Of a stretch of 64,000 nucleotides of DNA, positions 1 to 8,554 are shown piece after piece. Numbering within the stretch: the stretch's first letter is position 1; every line of letters starts with the position of its first letter. Source of the stretch: 2-02-FULL-55-14 sp964581115. Its GTDB lineage: Bacteria; Bacteroidota; Ignavibacteria; UBA10030. The stretch spans positions 1 to 64,000 of the forward strand of contig CAZOMY010000005.1 in the NCBI GenBank assembly GCA_964581115.1. The letters are read 5' to 3'. Under the pieces are notes generated by a model that was given only the letters and a program-made list of their open reading frames with translations, had not been told where the DNA came from and searched no databases. Both the position numbers and the translations under genes were made by a program.

Positions 1-4
1 TTGT

Positions 5-76
<72 letters not shown>

Positions 77-97
77 GTGTTAGGATCTTACATGACC

Positions 98-125
98 GCG
101 GCCCCGAGCAACGTCGAGGGGCCGC
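98..125. repeat. Short hairpin element with GAGC-AAC-GTCGA core
   Basis: A perfect 8-bp stem (GCGGCCCC / GGGGCCGC) encloses GAGCAACGTCGA. The same core, GAGC-nn(n)-GTCGA, recurs at 361-406, 10626-11040, 11533-11556, 18140-18250 and 30615-30636. It lies 20 bases beyond the 5' end of tRNA-fMet. Confidence 0.7.
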
Positions 126-143
126 ATGAAACACATCTGCTGC

Positions 144-350
144 GTGAACCTGCAACCGCCGGAGGCCCCACACAAACGCGGAGCAAGCGGCGATCAACTT
201 CCCTCATGCTTCTATCCGCCATTCTTCTGGCGGAGTTTGTAAGCCCGACTCGGCACGTGCTCGGATCGTTCCCTGAACGTGCCGAGCTACCAGTTGCTCC
301 CCGCCTCCACTGCGTTGCGGCGGGCAGGCACCCCGCGGTATTCGGATCTT
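144..350 (-). pseudogene. Fragmented tRNA-fMet copy interrupted by hairpin insertions
   Basis: Four blocks match the intact tRNA and its flank in the same order: 145-157 (T arm), 241-249 (anticodon stem), 284-300 (D arm) and 329-350 (acceptor plus outside flank, two mismatches in 22). Insertions of about 80, 34 and 28 bases separate them. Two contain clear hairpins: 215-234 (TCCGCC/GGCGGA) and 249-286 (10-bp perfect stem). No functional tRNA can form. This looks like a duplicated tRNA colonised by small palindromic elements. Confidence 0.75.
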
Positions 351-360
351 GCTTGTCGGC

Positions 361-406
361 GGCACTGAGCGAGTCCCGAGCTTGTCGAGGGACGAGTCGA
401 AGTGCC
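361..406 (+). repeat. Double-GA hairpin element, copy 1
   Basis: The architecture is outer stem GGCACT/AGTGCC, then GAGCGAG on the 5' side and CGAGTCGA on the 3' side, then inner stem TCCC/GGGA around GAGCTTGTCGA. The same internal-loop pair occurs at 59400-59445, 60035-60082 and 60109-60183, next to GIY-YIG genes. Here it directly follows the fragmented tRNA copy. Confidence 0.7.
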
Positions 407-752
407 GGTCAAAAGTGTTCAATAATATACGCATCCCTCCCCCCGAATGCAACTCCAACGCAACCCAAAAGTCCATCTGGCGCCGAATAAGTCTTTGCAA
501 CATTTGAGCCAATCGCACAGTTCGTAAAACGCTGCGAACGCCGCGGCTGCCTTGCACGCGAGCCCATTTGCTATTCCCCCATCCCACGTGTAGATTCACA
601 CTCAGCCCCCCTCTCTCGCTCTCCGGGATCTCATCGCTCACCCGCAATCGCGGCAGGCAGCAATGCTCTCGGGTTGATCCTCTTTCACTATTTTCTCTCT
701 GCGGACTCTGCGATCTTTGCGTCTCTGCGTGCAAGGCCTTATCAATCGGCTC
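407..752. other. Intergenic region upstream of pbpC
   Basis: No convincing gene is present. The last 70 bases carry the degenerate low-complexity motif CTCTGCG/CTTTGCG that recurs between genes in this window (about 13790, 37080 and 48320). No strong promoter match was seen. Confidence 0.5.
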
Positions 753-3032
753 ATGACCCGCTTCTTCATACGCATCGCCATCGGTTTCGTCGCTACCGTG
801 GTCCTCGTGGCGGCATTCGCAGCCGTGCTCCCCGGTCCTGCAATGCCTTCGTATTCGACCGTCGTGACTGACCGCAATGGCCGCTTCCTGCACGCATTCC
901 TGACCCCCAAAGGGGCCTGGAGATTTCGCACCGATCCAACCGCACTTCCTGAGCGTTTCGGAGCGCTTTTGCTGCGGCAAGAAGACCGATGGTTCGACCT
1001 CCATCCCGGATTCAATCCGTTCTCCATCGCTCGCGCGCTCGTGCAAAACGTGACGGCCGGACGCCGCGTTTCGGGAGCCTCGACGATCACGATGCAGGTG
1101 GCCCGCATGCTCGAGCCGAAAGAACGCACGGTGGCCAACAAGCTCCTGGAGATCTTTCGTGCGATCCAGCTTGAACAACGCCTTTCAAAAAACGAGATCC
1201 TCGGCCTCTATCTCTCGCTCGTTCCGCTGGGCGGCAATATCGAAGGATTGGCCGCCGGCGCCCAACTGTACTATCAAACGCCGCTGGAACGGCTGAACAT
1301 CGCCCGACAGGTCGACCTCATCCTTATCCCCAATGATCCCAACCGGCTCCGGCCGGATGTCGGACCGGATGCGCTCCTGGCCCGACGACGCGCGCTCGCT
1401 CAGCACTGGCATCGACTGGGACTCGTGACCGACGACGAGGCCGAGATCCTTCAGAAGACGCCTGCCAAGGCCCGCCGCCAACCTCTGCCCCGGCTCGCTC
1501 CCCACTTTGCCGCACGCGTGCGAGGACGCATTGCGTCGCCGGAGGTCCGGACCACGCTCGACTTGTGGATGCAACGCCGCACCGAAGAACGCTTGAACCG
1601 TCATGTGCGCGCATGGCGCTCGCTCGGCGTCCGGCATGGCGGCGCGATCATCGTCGAAAATGCTACGGCGGATGTTGTCGCATACGTCGGTAGTGCTGAC
1701 CTCTCCGACTCCCTCTCCGGGAGCCAGGTCGATGCCGTCAGGGCCTTCCGATCGCCGGGCTCGACACTCAAGCCGTTCCTCTATGCGCACGCGTTCGACG
1801 CGGGAACGCTCTCGCCAAAACAGATGCTCCTCGACGTCCCCTATGACGCCGACGGCTACACGGCCGAGAACTACGACGGCACATTTGCAGGTTCGATCCG
1901 CGCCGACGATGCACTCCGACGGTCGCTCAACACGCCGATGATCCGTTTGCTCGACGAGGCAGGGCTCTATCCGGTTTTCGCCCTGCTCGATCGCGCCGGA
2001 TTCGCCACGATCTCCCGACAGGCCGGCCGGCTCGGGCTCAGTTTCATCGTCGGCGGGTGTGGCACGACGCTTGAAGAACTGACCGCCGGCTACGCCGCGC
2101 TCGCCAACGGCGGCCGCTTCCGTCCGCTGCGGTTCGTGGTCGACGCTCCCCGCGACTCTTCTGCGCAGCTTGTCTGTTCCCCCTCCGCGGCGTGGATGGT
2201 CAGCGACATCCTCAGCGATCCGGGCGACATACCTGAGAGTCTCGAAGGTCCGCGCATCGCCCTCAAGACCGGCACCAGCTACGGCCGACGAGACGCCTGG
2301 TGCATCGGCTTCTCGAGAACGCACACGATCGGCGTCTGGGTGGGCAACCTCGACAACGTCGGATCGCCGGACTTGGTCGGAAGCCGCGCGGCGATGCCGC
2401 TGCTCCAGGAGCTGTTCAAGGCGCTCACGCCGGCGTCATCAACTCCCCCGGTGGCGAAGCCTGACGATATCGACACGCGCGTCGTCTGCACGAAGAGCGG
2501 CTTGCTCGCGGGTCCCGACTGCCTCACGACGATCGTCGAGCCCTATTCCCGAACGCACACACTACAGCGCGTCTGCACTGTTGAACAGGAGTTCGCACTC
2601 TCGACGGACCGCCGATTCCACTATTGTCCGTCATGCCTCGGCCGTAACCCCCACCGGGTGGCGATCGTGGACGTGTACCCGTCCGAACTGATCGCGTTCT
2701 GGCGCTCCACCGGCAAACATGTGGCCGTTCCGCCGCCTCACGATCCTGCGTGCACGCGCACGCTCGCACAAGAACCGCCGCGGATCCTGAGCCCGTCAGA
2801 CCGGATGACATACTACCTGGTCCAACCGTCTCAACAGATCGCGTTGCGCGCCGCCCCCGGTGCGTCGGTGCAGAAGCACCATTGGTACATCGGACGATCC
2901 TTCATCTCGACGCAACCAGCCGGCCGGGAGTTGCTCGTGACGCTCCCCGCAGGGAAACACGCGATCTCATGCGTCGACGACCGCGGCCAACGGTCAACGG
3001 TCACCGTCGACATCCGGTATGCACAGAGATGA
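753..3032 (+). CDS. pbpC: Penicillin-binding protein 1C
   Basis: Bifunctional peptidoglycan synthase of 759 residues, anchored in the inner membrane and facing the periplasm. One N-terminal membrane segment (about 5-27) is followed by a glycosyltransferase 51 domain with EDRWFDLHPG (E77 the expected catalytic acid) and GASTITMQ. The transpeptidase domain has the SxxK serine in SPGSTLKPF, the SxN motif SLN and LKTGTS, then a cysteine-containing C-terminal PBP1C extension. The start at 753 puts the membrane segment at the N terminus; an upstream ATG at 717 adds 12 unlikely residues. The alpha-2-macroglobulin gene follows 116 bases downstream. This pairing is known in proteobacteria (there in the opposite order) and links protease trapping with wall repair. 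Confidence 0.93.
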   Translation: MTRFFIRIAIGFVATVVLVAAFAAVLPGPAMPSYSTVVTDRNGRFLHAFLTPKGAWRFRTDPTALPERFGALLLRQEDRWFDLHPGFNPFSIARALVQNVTAGRRVSGASTITMQVARMLEPKERTVANKLLEIFRAIQLEQRLSKNEILGLYLSLVPLGGNIEGLAAGAQLYYQTPLERLNIARQVDLILIPNDPNRLRPDVGPDALLARRRALAQHWHRLGLVTDDEAEILQKTPAKARRQPLPRLAPHFAARVRGRIASPEVRTTLDLWMQRRTEERLNRHVRAWRSLGVRHGGAIIVENATADVVAYVGSADLSDSLSGSQVDAVRAFRSPGSTLKPFLYAHAFDAGTLSPKQMLLDVPYDADGYTAENYDGTFAGSIRADDALRRSLNTPMIRLLDEAGLYPVFALLDRAGFATISRQAGRLGLSFIVGGCGTTLEELTAGYAALANGGRFRPLRFVVDAPRDSSAQLVCSPSAAWMVSDILSDPGDIPESLEGPRIALKTGTSYGRRDAWCIGFSRTHTIGVWVGNLDNVGSPDLVGSRAAMPLLQELFKALTPASSTPPVAKPDDIDTRVVCTKSGLLAGPDCLTTIVEPYSRTHTLQRVCTVEQEFALSTDRRFHYCPSCLGRNPHRVAIVDVYPSELIAFWRSTGKHVAVPPPHDPACTRTLAQEPPRILSPSDRMTYYLVQPSQQIALRAAPGASVQKHHWYIGRSFISTQPAGRELLVTLPAGKHAISCVDDRGQRSTVTVDIRYAQR

Positions 3033-3148
3033 AGATTTCAAAATAAGTCTTCCCAGTCACATAAGCACCACTTTCAGTTCCTTGCGACCATTGCGCCATG
3101 GCGACTTGGCGTTCAACTCTTTCCTCTATGGCCCAGAAAGGCGCCTCC

Positions 3149-6100
3149 ATGCGACCGCTCCGCTACGCCTGGCTTCTACTCCTCCTCCTCTCGTGCTCGC
3201 TCCTCGACCCGTCCGCCTTGCGCATAACATCGGACCTGCCGAAGGGAATCGTGGCACAGAATGCCACGTTCAGCTTCACGTTCTCGAGGGGTGTCGCCCC
3301 TCCCGATTCCATCGGCGTCTGGACCGCGAGCCCGTTCCTGACGTTCGATCCGCCGATCGAGGGGAAGTTTGTCTGGGAGGATTCGACCAGACTCGTCTTT
3401 AGTCCCGACCAACTTCTGCCGGGGGATGCTTCGTTCCGTGGCACGATCAACGCCTCGCTTCTGAAGGCGATGGCTCGTGCCGGATCGTTCCGGGGCGACG
3501 AGACCTTCACGTTCTCCACGCGTCCTTTCCTCCTTGAGAAGGTCGACCTCTTCTACGACCGCATCGACCAGCGCCGTGTCGTGGGTCTGCGGGCCAATCT
3601 GGAGTTCTCATACGCCGTCGCTCCGCAGGACGTCGAACGGCTCCTGCGCATCACCATCGAAGACGAAGCCTCCCCCGCCGTGCGCGTCATGGTCAATACG
3701 CCGTCGCGCATCATTCCGCTTGAGATCGGGAACGTCACCACCCGCAAATCCTCTCGCGACGTCGAAATACGCTTCGACGAAGGCCTCACCTCAACTGAGA
3801 CGAAGACCGCGTTGCGGCAGGACCGTCCGTTCAAGATCACCGTTCCAGGGCTTGGCGACCTGACGGTGGCAGGACATGAAGTGGTCCGCACGGGCGTCGA
3901 TGCCCTCGTGCGCATCCGGACCTCACAGGAGGTCGACCTCCCGTCCGTCAAGATGCTCGTGTCCGTCACGCCCGCCGTGCCGTTCACGATCGAGCGCGTC
4001 GACGGTCCCGGATTCGGCGTTCGGGCGCCTTTCGAGCCCGATACAAAGTATCAGCTGACGGTGTCGAAAGGACTGAGCAGCGTCCTCGGCGCACAGACGG
4101 AGAACGACTACACGGCCGACATCATCGTCGGGAACATCAAGCCGTCGTTCGAGTTCACGTCGAGTTCGGGCAGCTACCTGCTCCTGTCGGGCAATCGTTC
4201 GATCGGCCTCAAGACGATCAATGTGCCCAAGCTCCAGGTGCGCGTCAGCCAGATCTTCCGGAACAACATCGTCTTCTTCCTCGAGCGCGGTCGATGGTAC
4301 GACTGGTACTACGATGAGGACGGCGGGAGTTCTCCCCGAAAGTTCCGGTACGTCGTCGGCAATTTCGGCCGGTTCCTGTCGTCGCACGAAATGACGCTGA
4401 CGGGCGGGACCAACCAGCACGTCGAGTCCTCACTGGACCTCACCCCCCACCTCCGCAAGGACTACAAGGGATTTCTCCTCGTCGAGATCGCCGACCCGCG
4501 CGAGTCGTGGCGGACCACGTCGAAACTCGTCGTCGTCTCCGACATCGGACTTATCGTCAAGCGTAGCGCAAACGAGCTGCGGGTGTATGCCGTGAGCCTG
4601 GCCGACGCCCAGCCCATGACGGGCGTGGACGTCTCGCTCATTTCGACCAGCAACCAGACCCTTTCGACCGTCGCGACCGACCGGAAGGGCGTTGCCGTCT
4701 TCTCCAACCTCCGCGACATCCTGGGCTCTTTCCAGCTCAAGCTCATCACGGCTTCGAAGGATGACGACTTCTCGTTCATCCATCTTGAAGACTATCGCGT
4801 CGAAACTTCGCGCTTCGACGTCGGCGGTCGAACCGACCTCGCCGGCCAGCTCGACGCATTCATGTACGGCGACCGGAACCTCTACCGGCCCGGAGACAGC
4901 GTCATCGTCGCCGGGCTCGTGCGATCGACCGCTGGTGCCGCGACCCCGGGACTGCCGATGCGCGTCAGGATCTTCACTCCGAAGGGATCGCTGTTCCAGG
5001 AACACCTCCCTACGCTCGACGACGAAGGGACGTTCGAGGTGCGTCTGCCGACCACGACGTCGTTCCTCACCGGGCCGTGGCGATTCGATCTGCTGACGGG
5101 AACAGAGGAGTATCTCTCCTCGTACACCGTCAATCTCGAGGACTTCGTCCCCGACCGGCTGAAGGTCCTGCTGACGGCGTCGCAGTCCACCGCCACGCCA
5201 GGCGACCGCATCGACTTCAACGGCGAGGCGCTTAACTTCTTCGGCCCTCCCGCCGCAGGCCGGTCGTACGAGTTCGAAGCTCGCTTGTCCGATGCGCCCT
5301 TCCGGTCGAAGCAGTTCCCGGAGTTCCGGTTCGATGATGAGTCGGCCGCCCCCTACGAGGACACACCCGTCGTCGAAGAAGGAAAGACCGACCAACAGGG
5401 CAAGATGGAAGAACGTTTCGACGTCCCCCGCGGTATTCGTGCACGCGGCACGCTGCTCGCCCGCGGACGTCTGGGCGTCTTCGACGAGTCGGGCCGCCCC
5501 GTGTATCAGGTGGCGCAGGTCGTCGTGCATCCGCGCAAGGTTTACGTGGGCGTGCGATCGAGCGGAGCCTACTACGTCCGTCCCGGAACCCCGCACGCGT
5601 TCCAGGTCGTGGCGGTGGACCCTCAGGACAACGTGGTCGCCGGCACCAAGGCGCGCATCAGCGTGATCAGGCGCGAATGGCATTCCGTCCTCCGTCAAGA
5701 TCCACGCGGAGGCGCGCTCCGCTATATGTCGGAGATCCGGGAGGTGCCGGTCGAAACGCGCGACCTAGCGCTGAACGCGGGGCCGAAGGAACAGACCGTG
5801 ACGGTGCCGCGATCGGGCGACTATTCGGTTCGCGTCGGCGCGGCGGATGGTCCCGGCTACACCGAGTTCAGGTTCTACGCCTACGACTGGGCCTCGTCCG
5901 ACATCACCTCATTCAAGGTGGACCCCGAAGCCCGGGTCGAGATCGTAACCGATAAAAAGTCGTACGCACCCGGCGACAAGGCACGACTGCTGTTCCAGAC
6001 GCCGTTCGACGGCACAATGCTCGTCACCGTCGAGCGGAATCGCGTGATGCATTCAGAGTATGTCACCGTCCGGCAGAACGCCGCTTCGATCGAAGTGCCG

Positions 6101-8554
6101 ATCGAGGATGCCTATCTCCCGACCGTCTACGTGAGCGCCGTCCTGTTCCGAAAGGTGAAGGAGCAGAACTTGCCCCTCATGGCGGGGCACGGATTCGCTC
6201 CGCTCAATGTCGAGCGCGCCGCAAACCGGCTGGGTGTGTCGATCGAGGCGCCGGAGAAGGTGCGCCCGAAGACGCGGCAGACGATCACGGTCCGCGCGGG
6301 CATCCATGAAACGGTAGGGTTCACGCTCGCGGCCGTCGATGAAGGGATCCTGCAGAAACGGCGCATGGCAACCCCCGATCCATACGGGCACTTCTACGCC
6401 AAGCGTGCGCTCGAGACGGAAACGTTCGACTTCTTCCGGGATCTGCTCCCTGAGATCGCCGGACCGAAGGCCGCCAGTTCGGGCGGCGGCGAATTCGCGG
6501 CCATGGCCCAGCGCGTCAGTCCGATCTCGACGCTCCGGTTCAAACCGGTCGCGCTCTGGTCTGGACGGCTGCGCACAGACCGCGACGGCCTGGCGCGCGT
6601 GACACTTGAGATCCCCGAGTTCAGCGGCGAACTCCGGCTCATGGCCGTGGCATACAAAGGCCATCGGTACGGAGCCGCCGATCGGCCGATGAAGGTGGCG
6701 GACCCCGTCGTCTTGACCGTCGGTCTACCGAGATTCCTCAGCCCCGGTGACGAAGTGGCGATGACGATCACGGCATTCAACACGACGAACCAAGAGGCCA
6801 ACCTCCGATTCCGTGTGGCCAGCACGGGACCGGTGAGTGCCTCCGACCCGGCCGAACCGTTGACGGTGGAACCCAACCGCGAGCGCGTCGCGACCGTGAT
6901 ACTCAAAGCCGGTCCGGGCGTCGGAGCGGCGACCGTTACCGTGACGACTGAAGCGTTCGGAGAGACGATCTCGTCGGTCACCGAGATCCCCGTGCGACCC
7001 ATCTCGCCTTACACCACCGAATCGCTCAATGGAGTACTCGAAGGAGGAACGCCCGTGACACACACGCTGGGCGAGGTCTTCCTCCCCTTCAATCAGAAGG
7101 CTTATGTCACGATCAGTCCCCTGCCTGTTGCACAGTTGGCCAAGGAATTCAAATCGCTCGTCGGCTATCCATACGGGTGTCTTGAGCAGACAACTTCGAA
7201 AGCATTCCCCCAGCTGTATCTGCGCGACATCGCCAACGTGCTCGACCCCGGCATCGTATCGATCGGAAGTCCCACCTACTTCGTGAACGAGGCCATCACC
7301 AAGATCGTGGGCATGCAGCAACACGACGGGTCGTTCAGTTATTGGCCGGGAGGCGAGGGGACGAACACCTGGTCGACGGTCTATGCGACGCACTTTCTCG
7401 TGGAAGCGGCGAAGGCCGGCTACGCCGTGCCGGTCACGGTGCATGACAAAGCCCTGGGTGCCCTTCGCATGATCGCACGTCAGAAAGGAACGGAAGACTA
7501 CTACACGTACGCCTCGGGAAGGACCAGCGTAAGGCGAGTGGCTGACAAGTCGTGCGTCTATGCGCTGTACGTGTTGGCCGTTTCCGGTCAGGCCGAGAAA
7601 GCTGTCATGGACTTCTACCGCACGTCACCTTCGCTCCTCACCGGCGACACGCGCATGCTGTTGGCGGGGGCGTACGCCCAGAGCGGCGACCGGGCGACGT
7701 TCATGCAACTCGTGCCGGCGACGTTCTCGCCTGAGGAACCGACGCGCACCACGGGCCGGTGGTTCGACTCACCGATCCGGGCTCAGGCCATCGTGCTGAA
7801 CGTGCTGCTCGACACCGACCCCGAGAACCAACAGATCGGACGGCTTATCGAATACCTCGGCCGGTCGTATCGCGGAGGTTGGTACAGCACACAGGACAAC
7901 GCTTTCACGCTCCTCGCCTTCGGCAAAGCGGCACGTAGGGCCGGGACGATCGGACGGGGAACGGTGACGATGAACGGCCGGACAATGACCTACGGCGGAG
8001 GCACCCAGCGCATCGACCTGCCGGCCACCACTGGACCGGTGACACTGTCGCTGGAAGGATCCGGGCGCGTCTTCTATGCCGTAGTGACCGAAGGGATCCG
8101 GAAGGATGGTGCGGTGAAGATCGAAGACAAGAACCTCCGAGTCCGGCGTGAGTTCTTCGATCGGTTCGGCACACCGGTGGACATCAGCTCGATCCGCCAG
8201 AATTCGCTCGTCGTCATTCGTCTCACATTAAGCTCTGACGTCGACAACCTGGAGCACATCGCGATCTCCGACCTGCTGCCCGCCGGACTTGAGATCGAAA
8301 ATCCGAGGCTGGAAGCGACGGAGCAATACGCATTTCTGAAGAACATGTCGACACCGGAATACCTGGACCTGCGCGACGACCGGATCAACCTCTTCACGGA
8401 ATTCACGCTGGGCGGGCGTACGCGGACCTTTGCGTATCTGGCACGAGCCGTGAGCCGCGGACGGTTCCACATGCCTCCGGTCACTGCGTCTGCGATGTAC
8501 GACGGCAACTACACGTCGACCTCGGGCCGTGGCATGTTGAACGTGGTGGAGTGA
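3149..8554 (+). CDS. yfhM: Alpha-2-macroglobulin-like lipoprotein (YfhM type)
   Basis: A large periplasmic protease-trapping protein of 1801 residues. The N terminus from 3149 is a lipoprotein signal with lipobox LLSC (C16). +2 is not Asp, so outer-membrane sorting is expected by the proteobacterial rule. MG-type beta domains fill the first two thirds. The thioester motif GCLEQ (C1344, codon at 7178) is intact, followed by the alpha-helical TED-like region and a C-terminal beta domain. An intact thioester implies covalent trapping. In-frame ATGs at 3098 and 3128 would bury the signal. Its stop TGA overlaps the helicase start (TGATG), so the two are probably translationally coupled. Confidence 0.93.
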   Translation: MRPLRYAWLLLLLLSCSLLDPSALRITSDLPKGIVAQNATFSFTFSRGVAPPDSIGVWTASPFLTFDPPIEGKFVWEDSTRLVFSPDQLLPGDASFRGTINASLLKAMARAGSFRGDETFTFSTRPFLLEKVDLFYDRIDQRRVVGLRANLEFSYAVAPQDVERLLRITIEDEASPAVRVMVNTPSRIIPLEIGNVTTRKSSRDVEIRFDEGLTSTETKTALRQDRPFKITVPGLGDLTVAGHEVVRTGVDALVRIRTSQEVDLPSVKMLVSVTPAVPFTIERVDGPGFGVRAPFEPDTKYQLTVSKGLSSVLGAQTENDYTADIIVGNIKPSFEFTSSSGSYLLLSGNRSIGLKTINVPKLQVRVSQIFRNNIVFFLERGRWYDWYYDEDGGSSPRKFRYVVGNFGRFLSSHEMTLTGGTNQHVESSLDLTPHLRKDYKGFLLVEIADPRESWRTTSKLVVVSDIGLIVKRSANELRVYAVSLADAQPMTGVDVSLISTSNQTLSTVATDRKGVAVFSNLRDILGSFQLKLITASKDDDFSFIHLEDYRVETSRFDVGGRTDLAGQLDAFMYGDRNLYRPGDSVIVAGLVRSTAGAATPGLPMRVRIFTPKGSLFQEHLPTLDDEGTFEVRLPTTTSFLTGPWRFDLLTGTEEYLSSYTVNLEDFVPDRLKVLLTASQSTATPGDRIDFNGEALNFFGPPAAGRSYEFEARLSDAPFRSKQFPEFRFDDESAAPYEDTPVVEEGKTDQQGKMEERFDVPRGIRARGTLLARGRLGVFDESGRPVYQVAQVVVHPRKVYVGVRSSGAYYVRPGTPHAFQVVAVDPQDNVVAGTKARISVIRREWHSVLRQDPRGGALRYMSEIREVPVETRDLALNAGPKEQTVTVPRSGDYSVRVGAADGPGYTEFRFYAYDWASSDITSFKVDPEARVEIVTDKKSYAPGDKARLLFQTPFDGTMLVTVERNRVMHSEYVTVRQNAASIEVPIEDAYLPTVYVSAVLFRKVKEQNLPLMAGHGFAPLNVERAANRLGVSIEAPEKVRPKTRQTITVRAGIHETVGFTLAAVDEGILQKRRMATPDPYGHFYAKRALETETFDFFRDLLPEIAGPKAASSGGGEFAAMAQRVSPISTLRFKPVALWSGRLRTDRDGLARVTLEIPEFSGELRLMAVAYKGHRYGAADRPMKVADPVVLTVGLPRFLSPGDEVAMTITAFNTTNQEANLRFRVASTGPVSASDPAEPLTVEPNRERVATVILKAGPGVGAATVTVTTEAFGETISSVTEIPVRPISPYTTESLNGVLEGGTPVTHTLGEVFLPFNQKAYVTISPLPVAQLAKEFKSLVGYPYGCLEQTTSKAFPQLYLRDIANVLDPGIVSIGSPTYFVNEAITKIVGMQQHDGSFSYWPGGEGTNTWSTVYATHFLVEAAKAGYAVPVTVHDKALGALRMIARQKGTEDYYTYASGRTSVRRVADKSCVYALYVLAVSGQAEKAVMDFYRTSPSLLTGDTRMLLAGAYAQSGDRATFMQLVPATFSPEEPTRTTGRWFDSPIRAQAIVLNVLLDTDPENQQIGRLIEYLGRSYRGGWYSTQDNAFTLLAFGKAARRAGTIGRGTVTMNGRTMTYGGGTQRIDLPATTGPVTLSLEGSGRVFYAVVTEGIRKDGAVKIEDKNLRVRREFFDRFGTPVDISSIRQNSLVVIRLTLSSDVDNLEHIAISDLLPAGLEIENPRLEATEQYAFLKNMSTPEYLDLRDDRINLFTEFTLGGRTRTFAYLARAVSRGRFHMPPVTASAMYDGNYTSTSGRGMLNVVE

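Noticed and set aside
204..1178. Minus-strand frame of 324 codons across the pbpC 5' region
   Set aside because: Overlaps the tRNA pseudogene and the pbpC glycosyltransferase domain, and has no motif.
4430..5698. Minus-strand frame of 422 codons inside the macroglobulin gene
   Set aside because: Shadow of a gene with a clear thioester motif and beta-domain pattern; no recognisable product.
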